From Nocardia brasiliensis ATCC 700358 (GTDB taxonomy: Bacteria; Actinomycetota; Actinomycetes; Mycobacteriales; Mycobacteriaceae), in contig NC_018681.1 of the NCBI RefSeq assembly GCF_000250675.2, forward strand, positions 186,001 to 250,000: a stretch of 64,000 nucleotides of DNA. The letters are read 5' to 3'. The notes under the pieces were generated by a model. That model was given only the letters and a program-made list of their open reading frames with translations. It did not search any database and was not told the DNA's origin. Position numbers and translations under genes: made by a program. Each line of letters begins with the position of its first letter. Positions within the stretch are counted from its first letter, which is position 1. Shown here piece by piece: positions 17,403 to 26,264 of the stretch.

Positions 17403-18866
17403 ATGACTTCACCAGCAACCCTGGCGGCCGCATCCGCGACCGATCCCACCAAATGGACTACCCGCCTGTGGGGCATGCTGATCACGCTGTGCATCGTGCT
17501 GTTCCTCGATGGCCTCGACGTGTCGATGATCGGCGTCGCGCTGCCGTCCATCGGCAATGAACTCGATCTCTCGACGTCCACCCTGCAGTGGCTGGTGAGC
17601 GGCTACATCCTCGGCTACGGCGGCCTGCTGCTGCTCGGTGGCCGCACCGCCGACCTGTTCGGCCGCCGCAAGGTCTTCCTGATCGCGCTGGGTGTGTTCG
17701 CCCTGGCCTCGCTCGCGGGTGGCCTGGTGAGCTCGGGCCCGCTGCTGATCCTCACCCGCTTCATCAAGGGTCTGGCCGCCGCGTTCACCGCGCCGACCGG
17801 TCTGTCGATCATCACCACCAACTTCGCCGAGGGCCCGGCCCGGAACAAGGCACTGTCCATCTACACCGTGTTCGGCGCGGGCGGCTACTCGTCCGGTCTG
17901 CTCTTCGGCGGTCTGATGACCGGCGTCGGCTGGCGCTGGACCTTCCTGCTGCCCGTCCCGATCGCGCTGGCCGCGCTGGCCGCCGCCTGGGTGCTGGTGC
18001 CGAAGGACAAGCCCGCCGAGGAAGGCGGCCACGACCTCTTCGGTGCGCTGCTGTCCACCTCCGCCATGCTGCTGCTGGTCTACACCGTGGTCACCGCGCC
18101 GGAAGCGGGTTGGGCCTCGGCGCGCACGCTCGGTTCGTTCGCTGCCGTGCTCGTGCTGTTCGCCGCGTTCGTCGCGGTGGAGAAGCGGGTCAAGCACCCG
18201 CTGGTCCGGCTCGGCATCCTGCGCAAGGTGTCGCTGGTGCGGGCCAGCCTGGCGATCGTCGCGGTGGCCGGCTCCTACTTCAGCTGGCAGTTCATCGTGA
18301 CCCTGTTCATGCAGGACACCCTGGGATGGTCGCCGCTGAAGCTGTCGATGGCGCTGCTGCCGGTGGGCCTGATGGTCGCGCTGTCCGCGGTGTTCTCCGA
18401 CAAGCTGGTCGACCGTTTCGGCACCGGCCCGATCATCGGCGTCACCATGGCCGTGATGGCCGTCGGCTACCTGTTGTTCCTGCGACTGGACACCGCGCCG
18501 TCCTACTGGACGATGCTGCTGCCCGCGATCCTGCTGATCGGCATCGGCTGGGTCGGCTTCCCCGCCATCAACATTCAGGCGACCAACGGGATCGACGACG
18601 AGGAACAGGGCCTCGCGGCGGGCGTGCTGCAGACCTCCATGCAGGTCGGTGCCGCCATCGTGCTCGCGGTGACCACCGCGATCATCGCCTCGGGTGCGCA
18701 CGGCGGGACCTCACCGACCGCGATGCTGGACACCTACCGTCCGGGTCTGATCTTCGCCGCGGCGGTCTCGATCGTCGGTGCGCTGGTTGCGCTTTCGGCC
18801 TTCTTCGGGAAGCGCGGCAAGCAGGCCGAGCCGGTCGCGGAACCGGAGCTCGAACTCGTCGGCTGA
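17403..18866 (+). CDS. MFS drug exporter, DHA2 (14-helix) type
   Basis: Proton-coupled multidrug efflux protein of 487 aa with about 14 transmembrane helices. Motif A reads GGRTADLFGRRKVF after helix 2; motif C-like GAGGYSSGLLFGG lies in helix 5; the acidic residue in helix 1 region (LDGLDVSMIGVALPSIG) fits EmrB/QacA family members. Probable substrates are lipophilic cations or antibiotics. It is controlled by the divergent MarR gene. ATG at 17403 was chosen; an upstream in-frame start would run into the operator region. The gene ends before a strong bidirectional hairpin shared with rfbC. Confidence 0.93.
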   Translation: MTSPATLAAASATDPTKWTTRLWGMLITLCIVLFLDGLDVSMIGVALPSIGNELDLSTSTLQWLVSGYILGYGGLLLLGGRTADLFGRRKVFLIALGVFALASLAGGLVSSGPLLILTRFIKGLAAAFTAPTGLSIITTNFAEGPARNKALSIYTVFGAGGYSSGLLFGGLMTGVGWRWTFLLPVPIALAALAAAWVLVPKDKPAEEGGHDLFGALLSTSAMLLLVYTVVTAPEAGWASARTLGSFAAVLVLFAAFVAVEKRVKHPLVRLGILRKVSLVRASLAIVAVAGSYFSWQFIVTLFMQDTLGWSPLKLSMALLPVGLMVALSAVFSDKLVDRFGTGPIIGVTMAVMAVGYLLFLRLDTAPSYWTMLLPAILLIGIGWVGFPAINIQATNGIDDEEQGLAAGVLQTSMQVGAAIVLAVTTAIIASGAHGGTSPTAMLDTYRPGLIFAAAVSIVGALVALSAFFGKRGKQAEPVAEPELELVG

Positions 18867-18883
18867 TTACGCACGAGTGAAGA

Positions 18884-18919
18884 CCGGCCGGCATCACCCC
18901 GAGGGGTGGTGCCGGCCGG
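18884..18919. terminator. bidirectional hairpin between MFS and rfbC
   Basis: A 17-bp stem (one G-U pair) with a 2-nt loop: 18884-18900 pairs with 18903-18919. It lies between two convergent genes. Confidence 0.8.
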
Positions 18920-18931
18920 CTGTTTCCGTGG

Positions 18932-19480
18932 TCAGGAAAAAGGCGGTGCCGCAGCGTCTTTGGCGGACCGGACGAACGTGAGCGGGTTGCCGTCCCGGCC
19001 GATGGTCGGCCAGTCGATGCCGAGCCGGGCATCGAAAGCGTCGATCTCCCGGTCGAATTCGGGCGTGTACTCCAGCGAGCACAGATAGGTGACGGTGGAG
19101 TGGTCCTCCAGCGAGAGGATGGCGTGGCCCAGCCCCTCGGACAGGAACATCGAACGCCGGTCGACGTCGTCGAGCAGCACGCTGTCCCATCGCCCGTAGG
19201 TCGGTGAACCGGGACGCAGATCGACCACCACATCGAGAAACGCGCCGCGCACGCAGGTGACGTACTTCGCCTGCCCCGGCGGGTCTTCGGTGTAGTGGAT
19301 GCCGCGCAGCACGCCCGCCGCGGACACCGAGCAGTTCACCTGGCGTAGATCGAGCGCCCGGCCCGTCGCCTTCTCGAACTCCGAGGCCTTGAAGCTCTCG
19401 AGAAACATGCCGCGCTCGTCGCCGAACTGGCGCGAGGTGATCACCCACGCGCCCGGCACGGCCAGTTCACGGAACTCCAT
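18932..19480 (-). CDS. rfbC: dTDP-4-dehydrorhamnose 3,5-epimerase (or related epimerase)
   Basis: Cupin-fold sugar-nucleotide epimerase of 182 aa for dTDP-L-rhamnose synthesis; rhamnose is in the linker joining galactan to peptidoglycan. Catalytic residues are visible: His62 in GVLRGIHYTEDPPGQAKYV, Lys72, and the later Asp of the His-Asp dyad. The start ATG at 19480 lies only 2 nt after the rfbA stop, with GGTGAG just upstream, so the two are translationally coupled. The protein is a little shorter than the usual 185-200 aa. Some family members are 3- or 5-specific epimerases for other deoxysugars, so rhamnose is likely but not certain. No rfbD is found nearby. Confidence 0.9.
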   Translation of the reverse strand: MEFRELAVPGAWVITSRQFGDERGMFLESFKASEFEKATGRALDLRQVNCSVSAAGVLRGIHYTEDPPGQAKYVTCVRGAFLDVVVDLRPGSPTYGRWDSVLLDDVDRRSMFLSEGLGHAILSLEDHSTVTYLCSLEYTPEFDREIDAFDARLGIDWPTIGRDGNPLTFVRSAKDAAAPPFS

Positions 19481-19482
19481 AC

Positions 19483-20355
19483 TCACCAATCCCGTCCGCG
19501 CTGCAGCAGATCGAGCAGATAGCTGCCGTAGCCGGAGCGGACCAGCGGCTCGGCCAGCTTGCACAGCTGCTCGTCATCGATGTAGCCCATCCGCCAGGCG
19601 ACCTCCTCGGGCACGCCGATCTTGAGTCCCTGTCGTTCTTCGATGGTGCGCACGTAGTTGGCGGCGTCCAGCAGCGAATCGAAGGTGCCGGTGTCCAGCC
19701 ACGCGGTGCCGCGCGCGAGCACGTCGACCTGCAACCGATCCTGTTCCAGGTAAGCCCGGTTGATATCGGTGATCTCGTACTCGCCGCGCGCGGAAGGGCG
19801 CAGCGTGCGGGCGATCTCGACCACGTCGTTGTCGTAGAAGTACAGCCCGGGGATGGCGTAGTTCGAACGCGGCGTCTTCGGTTTCTCCTCGATGGAGACC
19901 GCGCGCCCCCCGGTGAACTCCACCACGCCGTACGCGGTCGGGTCCGACACCCAGTAGGCGAACACCGCGCCGCCGTCGATGCCGGTGAAGCGATTCAGGT
20001 TGGTGCCCAAACCGGGTCCGTGAAAGATGTTGTCGCCGAGCACCAGTGCCGCGGTATCGGTGCCGATGTGCTCGGCGCCGAGCACGAAGGCCCGCGCCAG
20101 TCCGTCCGGTTCCGGCTGCACCACGTAACTGATCGACAGGCCGAATTGGGTGCCGTCACCGAGTAGCCGGGTGAACGCGGCGGCATCGCCCGGCGTGGTG
20201 ATGACCAGGATGTCCCGGATGCCCGCGAGCATCAGCGTGGACAGCGGGTAGTAGATCATCGGCTTGTCGTAGACCGGGACCAGCTGCTTGCTCACGCCGC
20301 GCGTGATCGGGTGCAACCGCGAACCGGTGCCGCCCGCCAAGATGATTCCGCGCAT
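19483..20355 (-). CDS. rfbA: glucose-1-phosphate thymidylyltransferase
   Basis: First enzyme of dTDP-rhamnose synthesis, joining dTTP and glucose-1-phosphate. The 290-aa chain begins MRGIILAGGTGSRLHP, the nucleotide-binding loop, followed by SKQLVPVYDKPMIYYP with the sugar-phosphate-binding Lys, and VVEFTGG...SIEEKPKTPRSN in the sugar-binding half. Length and motifs match RmlA of M. tuberculosis closely. ATG at 20355. It is first in the rfbA-rfbC pair; rfbB is at 23.7 kb on the other strand. The upstream region shared with the esterase gene holds a palindrome that might control one or both. Confidence 0.96.
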   Translation of the reverse strand: MRGIILAGGTGSRLHPITRGVSKQLVPVYDKPMIYYPLSTLMLAGIRDILVITTPGDAAAFTRLLGDGTQFGLSISYVVQPEPDGLARAFVLGAEHIGTDTAALVLGDNIFHGPGLGTNLNRFTGIDGGAVFAYWVSDPTAYGVVEFTGGRAVSIEEKPKTPRSNYAIPGLYFYDNDVVEIARTLRPSARGEYEITDINRAYLEQDRLQVDVLARGTAWLDTGTFDSLLDAANYVRTIEERQGLKIGVPEEVAWRMGYIDDEQLCKLAEPLVRSGYGSYLLDLLQRGRDW

Positions 20356-20480
20356 GCCGAGGAGTCTGCCAGGGGACTGCCGTTTCGGTACGGGCGGCCT
20401 TTCGAATTGATTACGGAATCGGCCTTCGTGGTTTCGCGGGCGGGCCGGGGGGAGATTCTGTTGCTTAGGTCACACAACAC

Positions 20481-20500
20481 ATGTTGTTCTGAAACAACAT
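20481..20500. promoter_or_regulatory. 20-bp palindrome between rfbA and the esterase
   Basis: ATGTTGTT (20481-20488), CTGA, AACAACAT (20493-20500). Outer ACAC/GTGT matches extend it with a one-base bulge. It lies about 80 bp before the esterase ATG and 126 bp before the rfbA ATG. The form is that of a TetR-like operator; no regulator gene adjoins it. Confidence 0.5.
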
Positions 20501-20580
20501 CGTGTGAGTTGTCAGCGCCGACAGCTCGCCTGGGACCGCCCGGTCGGGACTCGGCGCGCCAGTGGTGAGGTAGGTGCGCG

Positions 20581-21573
20581 ATGGCTGCCAGTCGAGTCGG
20601 CGATCCCGGCATGGTCATGAATCCGGAAAATTTGAGCGCGCCCGCGCGCCTGTTGCTTGCGGCCTGCCTCGGCGTGATCCGTCCGGCGCTGCGCGCGGCG
20701 CCGATCACCCGCGCCACCATCCCGATCGGCGCCGCCGCGATCGACACCCTGGCGCGGTTGCGGCCGGAGCCGACGGGCATCGATCGGGAACGGGTGTCGC
20801 TCAACGGTTTCCGGATGGAGATCATCCGCCCCGCGGGTGCGGCGCGGGCGCTGCGGCACGGCGCCATGCTGTATATGCACGGCGGCGGATTCGCGGTCTG
20901 CGGCCTGCGCACGCACCGTCCGGTCGCCGCGAGCCTGGCGCGGCGTACGGGGCTGCCGGTGGTGAATGTCGACTATCGGCAACTGCCAGGGCGGCGCATC
21001 ACCGATTCGGTCGAGGACTGCCTCACCGCGTATCGCTGGTTGCTCGCGCACGGGGCGGATCCGGGACGCATCGTCTTCGCCGGTGATTCCGCGGGCGGCT
21101 ACCTGACTTTCGCGACCGCGCTGCGCGCGCTGGCCGAGGGTCTGCCCGCGCCCGCCGGTCTGGTCGGGCTGAGCCCGCTGCTCGATCTCGACTACGCCGC
21201 CAAGCGCGGGCACGTCAATGTGCGCCGCGATCCGTACATCCCGCTGCTCGCGCTGGCGGCCGTGGTCCGGATCGGTGCGGAGGTGGACGGCGAACTCGAC
21301 CCGCTGCTGTCGCCGGTGAACGGAATACTGGCCGGGTTGCCGCCGGTGCTGCTCATCGCGGCCGAAGACGAGGTGCTCCGGTACGACTGTGAGCTGATGG
21401 CCCAGCGGCTCACCGCGGCGGGCGTGCCGAACGCGGTGGAGCTGTGGCGCGGCCAGGTGCACGCCTTCATGAGCATCGCGCCGAACCTGCCCGAGAGCCG
21501 GGCCGCGCTGGCCCGGGTGTCGCGATTCGTCCGAGCCAGGATCGAGGAGAGCCAGCAGGCGCGGACCGCGTAA
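20581..21573 (+). CDS. alpha/beta hydrolase, hormone-sensitive-lipase family esterase
   Basis: Cytosolic carboxylesterase or lipase of 330 aa. The oxyanion motif HGGG is at 100-103, nucleophile Ser170 in GDSAGG, acid Asp263 in AAEDEVLR, and His294 in GQVHAFMS, so the triad is complete. The N-terminal 60 residues form the cap typical of Lip-type HSL proteins in mycobacteria (LipN/LipI/LipW group). ATG at 20581, with GTGAGGTAGG upstream. It is divergent from rfbA and ends at a strong hairpin. The acyl-chain preference cannot be read from sequence. Confidence 0.93.
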   Translation: MAASRVGDPGMVMNPENLSAPARLLLAACLGVIRPALRAAPITRATIPIGAAAIDTLARLRPEPTGIDRERVSLNGFRMEIIRPAGAARALRHGAMLYMHGGGFAVCGLRTHRPVAASLARRTGLPVVNVDYRQLPGRRITDSVEDCLTAYRWLLAHGADPGRIVFAGDSAGGYLTFATALRALAEGLPAPAGLVGLSPLLDLDYAAKRGHVNVRRDPYIPLLALAAVVRIGAEVDGELDPLLSPVNGILAGLPPVLLIAAEDEVLRYDCELMAQRLTAAGVPNAVELWRGQVHAFMSIAPNLPESRAALARVSRFVRARIEESQQARTA

Positions 21574-21592
21574 AGCGGGCCGGCCTGTCCAG

Positions 21593-21629
21593 GCGAGCCC
21601 CGTTCCGCTGTGGCCGGGACGGGGCTCGC
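21593..21629 (+). terminator. hairpin after the esterase gene
   Basis: 11-bp perfect stem: 21593-21603 pairs with 21619-21629. It begins 20 bp after the stop codon at 21573. Confidence 0.75.
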
Positions 21630-21684
21630 GCATGTCGGGACCCGTTCGGCGGCAGGGGGTTCGGCGCCCGCTCGGAAACGGCGA

Positions 21685-21715
21685 TACCCCGCCCAGCGAT
21701 CGGCTGGCCGGGGTA
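21685..21715 (-). terminator. hairpin after the first glycine-zipper gene
   Basis: 13-nt arms 21685-21697 and 21703-21715 with a single C-C mismatch. It lies downstream of the minus-strand gene ending at 21749. Confidence 0.7.
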
Positions 21716-21748
21716 ACGCGGTATTCGGTTTTGCGCGTGCGGTTTCGC

Positions 21749-22453
21749 CTACTTGGCAGGCGCGGGCACCGGCGGCTGGTTGATCGTGGCGAAGTACTGA
21801 ATCGCCGCACCGATGGCGACCGGGGCGGTCACGAAGATCTGGCCCGCGACGGTGCCCAGGGCGCCGACGGCGATGATGCCGCCGAGGCAGCCGACGGCCG
21901 CGGCCGGGATGAACGGGCCGAACAGTCCGATGATGGTGGCCGAGGCCACCGTGGCGCCGGCGATGCCGCCGAGCACGCAGCCGACGGCCGCGCCGCCGAG
22001 ACCACCGACCAGGGTGCCGATGGTGGCGCCCATGCTGATGGTGCTGGTCATCCGGCTCCAGGCCGCCTGCTCACGGTCGTACTCGTTCTTCCACGGCGCC
22101 TTGTCCTCGAACGGCAGGGCGACCGGCTTGTAGGTGGCCTTTGCCATGTCGAGCTGCGGGGTCAGCGTCGCGGTGCGATCGGAAATGTCGGCGGCGATGG
22201 GGAATTCGAACTCGTCGACGCGGAAGGTCAACGGGGCACCCGCGATCGTGGCGCCGTTGGCGGCCTTGATCTTGAAGACGCCGTCCTCGACGACCATCGA
22301 GCCGGCATCGGTCTTGATGATGGAGGTCGAGTCGGCGGACTCGGCGGTGAAGTTGATGGCCTCGTCGGCGGGAGCCGCGTGGACGGTGCCCGCGGCGACG
22401 CCGAGCGCGGCGATCAGCAGGGCGGAGGTGGTAGCTAATTTCTTGATAATCAT
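21749..22453 (-). CDS. secreted glycine-zipper protein, copy 1
   Basis: Exported protein of 234 aa. A signal peptide (about 1-27: two lysines, an LLIAALGVAAGTV core, cleavage near HAAPA) is followed by a beta-rich domain of about 85 residues with FRVDEFEFPIAADISDR. A conserved WKNEYDREQAA segment precedes a 75-residue glycine-zipper block (GATIGTLVGGLGGAAVGCVLGG and similar), ending in a Pro-rich tail. The zipper resembles pore-like or membrane-inserting proteins. A close paralogue is immediately upstream. I do not know the function; such genes are typical of Nocardia and related genera. It has its own terminator, so the two are probably transcribed separately. Confidence 0.88.
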   Translation of the reverse strand: MIIKKLATTSALLIAALGVAAGTVHAAPADEAINFTAESADSTSIIKTDAGSMVVEDGVFKIKAANGATIAGAPLTFRVDEFEFPIAADISDRTATLTPQLDMAKATYKPVALPFEDKAPWKNEYDREQAAWSRMTSTISMGATIGTLVGGLGGAAVGCVLGGIAGATVASATIIGLFGPFIPAAAVGCLGGIIAVGALGTVAGQIFVTAPVAIGAAIQYFATINQPPVPAPAK

Positions 22454-22537
22454 TTCTGGGTCCTCATCCAGGTGCTTGTGGCAGGGTGGGGGCCGGAAAC
22501 CTGAGTTCGCAAACTTTCAGTAACTCGGCCGGGCTGA

Positions 22538-22575
22538 GGAGACCCCGCCCGACTGGACGGTCGAGCGGGGTCTCC
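22538..22575 (-). terminator. hairpin after the second glycine-zipper gene
   Basis: 11-bp perfect stem: 22538-22548 pairs with 22565-22575, downstream of the stop at 22631. Confidence 0.75.
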
Positions 22576-22630
22576 TGGCTCGCTTCTCTTCAGTTGTGCG
22601 AATTCAGTTGTGGGAGAAGGAACTTCGTGA

Positions 22631-23353
22631 CTACTTCGCGGGGGCCGGCGGCGCGTTGAACGGGCCGCTGGTGGTGGCGAAGTACTGGATGGCCGCGCCG
22701 ATGGCAACCGGGGCGGTGATCAGGATCTGGCCCGCGACGGTGCCCAGGGCGCCGACCGCGATGATGCCGCCGAGGCAGCCGATGGCGGCCGCGGGGATGA
22801 ACGGGCCGAACAGGCCGATGATGGTGGCCGAGGCGACGGTGGCGCCGGCGATGCCGCCGAGCACGCAGCCGACGGCCGCGCCGCCGAGGCCACCGACCAG
22901 GGTGCCGATGGTGGCGCCCATCGCGATGGTGTCCTTCATCCGGTTGAAGGCGGCCTGTTCACGGTCGTATTCGTTCTTCCACGGCGCCTTGTCCTCGAAC
23001 GGCAGGGCGACCGGCTTGTACACCGCCTTGTCCATGGTGAACTCGGGGCTCAGTGTCGCGGTGCGATCGGAAATGTCCGCGGCGATCGGGAATTCGAAGT
23101 CATCGACCCGGAAGTGCAGGTCGGTGCCCGCGATCGTGGTGCCGTTGGCGGCCTTGATCTTCAGGGCGCCATCTTCGACGACCATGGAACCGGCGTCGGT
23201 CTTGATGGTGGTCTGGGTGTCGGTGGAGCTCGCCGTGAAGTTGACGGCTCCGTTATCGGCCTCAGTGGCCGGAGCCGCGTTGACGGTGCCTGCGGTGACG
23301 CCGAGGGCGGCGATCATCAGCGCCGAAGTCGCGGCGAATTTCCTCATCAGCAT
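22631..23353 (-). CDS. secreted glycine-zipper protein, copy 2
   Basis: Paralogue of the neighbouring 234-aa protein; 240 aa with the same order of parts. A signal peptide (cleavage near VNAAPA), a variable Thr/Asp-rich stretch, and FRVDDFEFPIAADISDRTATL are followed by WKNEYDREQAA and a nearly identical glycine-zipper block. The DNA of the zipper is almost the same in both copies, while the N-terminal third and the extreme C-terminus differ. That is expected from an ancient duplication with selection, or gene conversion, on the zipper. ATG at 23353. The 310-bp upstream region up to rfbB is AT-richer than its surroundings and should contain both promoters. Confidence 0.88.
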   Translation of the reverse strand: MLMRKFAATSALMIAALGVTAGTVNAAPATEADNGAVNFTASSTDTQTTIKTDAGSMVVEDGALKIKAANGTTIAGTDLHFRVDDFEFPIAADISDRTATLSPEFTMDKAVYKPVALPFEDKAPWKNEYDREQAAFNRMKDTIAMGATIGTLVGGLGGAAVGCVLGGIAGATVASATIIGLFGPFIPAAAIGCLGGIIAVGALGTVAGQILITAPVAIGAAIQYFATTSGPFNAPPAPAK

Positions 23354-23426
23354 TTGTGGAGAACCTCGATGTGAAGCGTTCGGAGGGGACTAGACGATGG
23401 AAATCTAGACCAGCTAACGAGTGGTG

Positions 23427-23434
23427 AACCGGTT
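23427..23434. promoter_or_regulatory. AACCGGTT palindrome in the glycine-zipper/rfbB divergent region
   Basis: An 8-bp perfect palindrome inside a longer imperfect one (23423-23440, GGT...ACC ends). It is 74 bp before the glycine-zipper start. Apart from this and an AT-rich patch near 23441-23458 I see nothing in 23354-23663. Confidence 0.3.
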
Positions 23435-23651
23435 GTGACCGTTAATTCAAATTATGTTCACCCGCGAGACTCGTGATCCGGTGAGGTGTCCGAAATGTGC
23501 ACTCCTGTCGTGGTTTTGGGCCAGAAACCAGACTGGGCGTTCGGCATCTACCAGGCGGTAGGAGACGAAGGTCACAGAGTGCAACTGTGGCAATTTTTTG
23601 CTCGGATTGCCAGGTCTTGGCGTAGAACCCGACTTGTCGCGCCCGCCGACG

Positions 23652-23657
23652 TAGAGT
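23652..23657 (+). promoter_or_regulatory. -10 hexamer TAGAGT for rfbB (leaderless)
   Basis: TAGAGT ends 6 nt before the GTG start at 23664; no Shine-Dalgarno is present. Confidence 0.5.
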
Positions 23658-23663
23658 CGTGGG

Positions 23664-24665
23664 GTGCGATTGCTTGTCACCGGCGGAGCCGGATTCATCG
23701 GGGCGAACTTCGTCAAGTCGACCGTTGTCGATCATCCCGACACCACCGTGACCGTTCTGGACGCGCTGACGTACGCCGGAAATAAGGCCTCGCTCGACGA
23801 AGTGGCCGACCGCATCGATTTCGTGCACGGGGATATCGCCGATCTCGACCTGGTCGACGAACTCGTCAGCGGTGTCGACGCGGTGGTGCATTTCGCGGCC
23901 GAATCCCACAATGACAACTCCCTCGCCGAACCGTGGCCGTTCGTGCAGACCAATATCGTCGGCACCTATTCACTGTTGCAGGCGGTCCGCCGCTACGACG
24001 TGCGCTACCACCACGTCTCCACCGACGAGGTCTACGGCGACCTCACCGCCGAGGCGCCCGCGTTCACCGAGCAGACCCCTTACAACCCGTCCAGCCCGTA
24101 CTCGGCCACCAAGGCCGCCAGCGATCTGCTGGTCCGGGCGTGGACCCGGTCGTTCGGCGTGCGCGCCACACTGTCCAACTGCAGCAACAACTATGGGCCG
24201 TATCAGCACGTGGAGAAGTTCATCCCGCGCCAGATCACCAACCTGATCGACGGCGTGCGCCCCCGGCTGTACGGCGCGGGGCACCAGGTGCGCGACTGGA
24301 TCCACGTGGACGACCACAACCGCGCGGTGTGGGATGTGCTGGAGCGCGGCCGAATCGGGCAGACCTACCTGATCGGCGCGCAGGGCGAACTCGACAACAA
24401 GACGGTCGTGCGGATGCTCCTGGAAGCTTTCGACCGCGACCCCGACGATTTCGACCACGTCACCGACCGCCCCGGTCACGACCAGCGCTACGCGATCGAC
24501 GCGACCCTGCTGCGCGAGGAACTCGGCTGGACTCCGCGCTACGCCGACTTCCGGGCCGGCCTCGCCGCGACCATCCAGTGGTACCGCGACAACGAAGCCT
24601 GGTGGCGTCCGCACAAGGCGATCACTGAGCGGGCCTACGTCGCGGCCGGCGAGCAGACGCTGTAG
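23664..24665 (+). CDS. rfbB: dTDP-glucose 4,6-dehydratase
   Basis: Extended SDR enzyme, 333 aa, converting dTDP-glucose to dTDP-4-keto-6-deoxyglucose in rhamnose synthesis. The NAD-binding GGAGFIG is at 7-13, the catalytic Thr120-Asp121-Glu122 in HVSTDEVYG, and Tyr146/Lys150 in SPYSATKAASD. It is a full-length match to RmlB. The GTG start at 23664 is fixed by MRLLVTGGAGFIG, which is the normal N-terminus. It is separate from rfbA/rfbC at 19-20 kb and is convergent with the DUF2142 gene, with 12 bp between the stop codons. Confidence 0.97.
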   Translation: MRLLVTGGAGFIGANFVKSTVVDHPDTTVTVLDALTYAGNKASLDEVADRIDFVHGDIADLDLVDELVSGVDAVVHFAAESHNDNSLAEPWPFVQTNIVGTYSLLQAVRRYDVRYHHVSTDEVYGDLTAEAPAFTEQTPYNPSSPYSATKAASDLLVRAWTRSFGVRATLSNCSNNYGPYQHVEKFIPRQITNLIDGVRPRLYGAGHQVRDWIHVDDHNRAVWDVLERGRIGQTYLIGAQGELDNKTVVRMLLEAFDRDPDDFDHVTDRPGHDQRYAIDATLLREELGWTPRYADFRAGLAATIQWYRDNEAWWRPHKAITERAYVAAGEQTL

Positions 24666-24677
24666 TCCCGCGCGGTC

Positions 24678-26264
24678 TCAGCCCCAAACGATCTCGTAGT
24701 ACTTCCAGACCGCGCCGATCAGGGCGACGACGGTGGCCACGATGACTGTGACCGCCGGGCCGAGCGTGGGGGTCCGTCCGGCGATGTTGGTGAGCCGCAA
24801 CGGCATCCAGCGCAGCAGCACCGCGAAGGCGACGATCGCCAGCGGCACGAAGTAGCGGCCCTGCACGCCGTCGATGATGTAGTACCCGACCGGGGTGAAC
24901 GACATGTACAGCGTCACGTAGATCATCGCGACGCTCGCCGCGACGGTGAGCGCGACGAGCAACGTGCGCCGGAAGGTGGCGGCGCTCATCCGATCCGCGA
25001 TGCCGATGCTCACCGCGAAGGCGAACAGGCAGGCCAGCATGGTCAGGGCCGGCACGTCGATATAGGCGAAGCCGAGCTCACCGAAGAACTGGCTGAACCA
25101 CCGCTCGTCCCGCAGTGCGATGCTCTCGCCGAATACGCCGATGAAATGCCCTGGGTCGGTGAGGATTCCGTGCAGCTGGTCACCCGGCCGCACCGAGCGC
25201 CACTGGTGCTCCGGCCGCATCAGGCCCATGCCGTCGCCGGTGGGCGCCGCGATCTTCATCCACCCGGCGAAGGCGATACCGCCCAGCGCCGCGAAAATCC
25301 AAGGGAGCGCGCGTCGCCAGCCGGTGAAGCCGAACCGCTCCGCGGGCACGAGCACCACCAGCATCGCCAGCAGCACATAGGTGGGCTTGCTGACGGGCAG
25401 CAGCACCGTCGCGGCCAGCAGCGCACCGGTTTCCACCCGGCCGAGCCGATCGCCGAGGAACAGCGCCTTCACCAGCAGGGCCGAGACCATGATGGCCAGC
25501 GCGTTGGTCATCGTGTCCGCGGTGACGGTGCCCGCCTGGAACACCGCGATCGGCAGCACCGCGACGGTGAACGCCAGCCACTGCACCCGATGCTTGCGCA
25601 GCGCGTACAACCCGAAGCCGACCACGGCCAGATAGCAGAGCAGCCCGGCCAGCCTGGTCAGCGCGACCATCCCGCCGACATCCAGGCCGAACACCTCGGC
25701 CAGCCGAATACCAACGGCGGCAGGGATATACGGCACCGGCGAATAGGCGGCGGTGTTGGTGAACCAGACCGGCTCGGTCGCCTCGGACACCGCGGCCCCG
25801 CCCAGCCGGTCGTAGGCGCCGGGGTCGGCGACCATGTTGTCCGGCTCGTCGGGGTTGGTGGTGTAGTCCTTCAGCGCGTAGCCCATCAGGGCGGTGATGC
25901 TGGTCGGGACCTCGCCGCCGTAGGCGACACCGCGGTCGTCGTGGATCTGCTGCGGCAGGAATCCGCCGTGCGCGACCTGGTAGGCGCGGCCGAACTGGGT
26001 GATCTCGTCATGTCCCCAGAACGGCGGGGTGAGCACCGTGAACAACCCGCCGAAGATCGCGACCAGCACGGTGAAGGCGATGGTCGCCGCGCCGAAACGT
26101 TCCACGACACGCGCGCCCGCGGTCGCTACCGCGGCCTTGCCCGCTTTCGGCTCGTCGCCTGCGCTATCGGGTCGCGCTGTCGGTGTTGCGCCGGGCGCGG
26201 TCTCGTCGGGCGCCTGCGTCGTTGCGCTGGGCTCAGCCGTCGTGCTGTCCGCCGAAGTGGTCAC
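24678..26264 (-). CDS. DUF2142 multi-pass membrane protein
   Basis: A 528-aa membrane protein with a long cytosolic Thr/Pro/Ala-rich N-terminal tail (about 55 residues) and 11-12 transmembrane helices. After the first helix, the TPPFWGHDEITQFGRAYQVAHGG motif in a large extracytoplasmic loop matches the DUF2142 family. These are GT-C-like proteins found in polysaccharide loci; acidic residues in that loop may bind a polyprenyl-phosphate sugar. The start at 26264 overlaps the end of the GT2 gene by 4 bp, so the GT2 enzyme and this protein are co-translated. A plausible model is that the GT2 makes a polyprenyl-linked sugar and this enzyme uses it outside the membrane. Confidence 0.85.
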   Translation of the reverse strand: MTTSADSTTAEPSATTQAPDETAPGATPTARPDSAGDEPKAGKAAVATAGARVVERFGAATIAFTVLVAIFGGLFTVLTPPFWGHDEITQFGRAYQVAHGGFLPQQIHDDRGVAYGGEVPTSITALMGYALKDYTTNPDEPDNMVADPGAYDRLGGAAVSEATEPVWFTNTAAYSPVPYIPAAVGIRLAEVFGLDVGGMVALTRLAGLLCYLAVVGFGLYALRKHRVQWLAFTVAVLPIAVFQAGTVTADTMTNALAIMVSALLVKALFLGDRLGRVETGALLAATVLLPVSKPTYVLLAMLVVLVPAERFGFTGWRRALPWIFAALGGIAFAGWMKIAAPTGDGMGLMRPEHQWRSVRPGDQLHGILTDPGHFIGVFGESIALRDERWFSQFFGELGFAYIDVPALTMLACLFAFAVSIGIADRMSAATFRRTLLVALTVAASVAMIYVTLYMSFTPVGYYIIDGVQGRYFVPLAIVAFAVLLRWMPLRLTNIAGRTPTLGPAVTVIVATVVALIGAVWKYYEIVWG

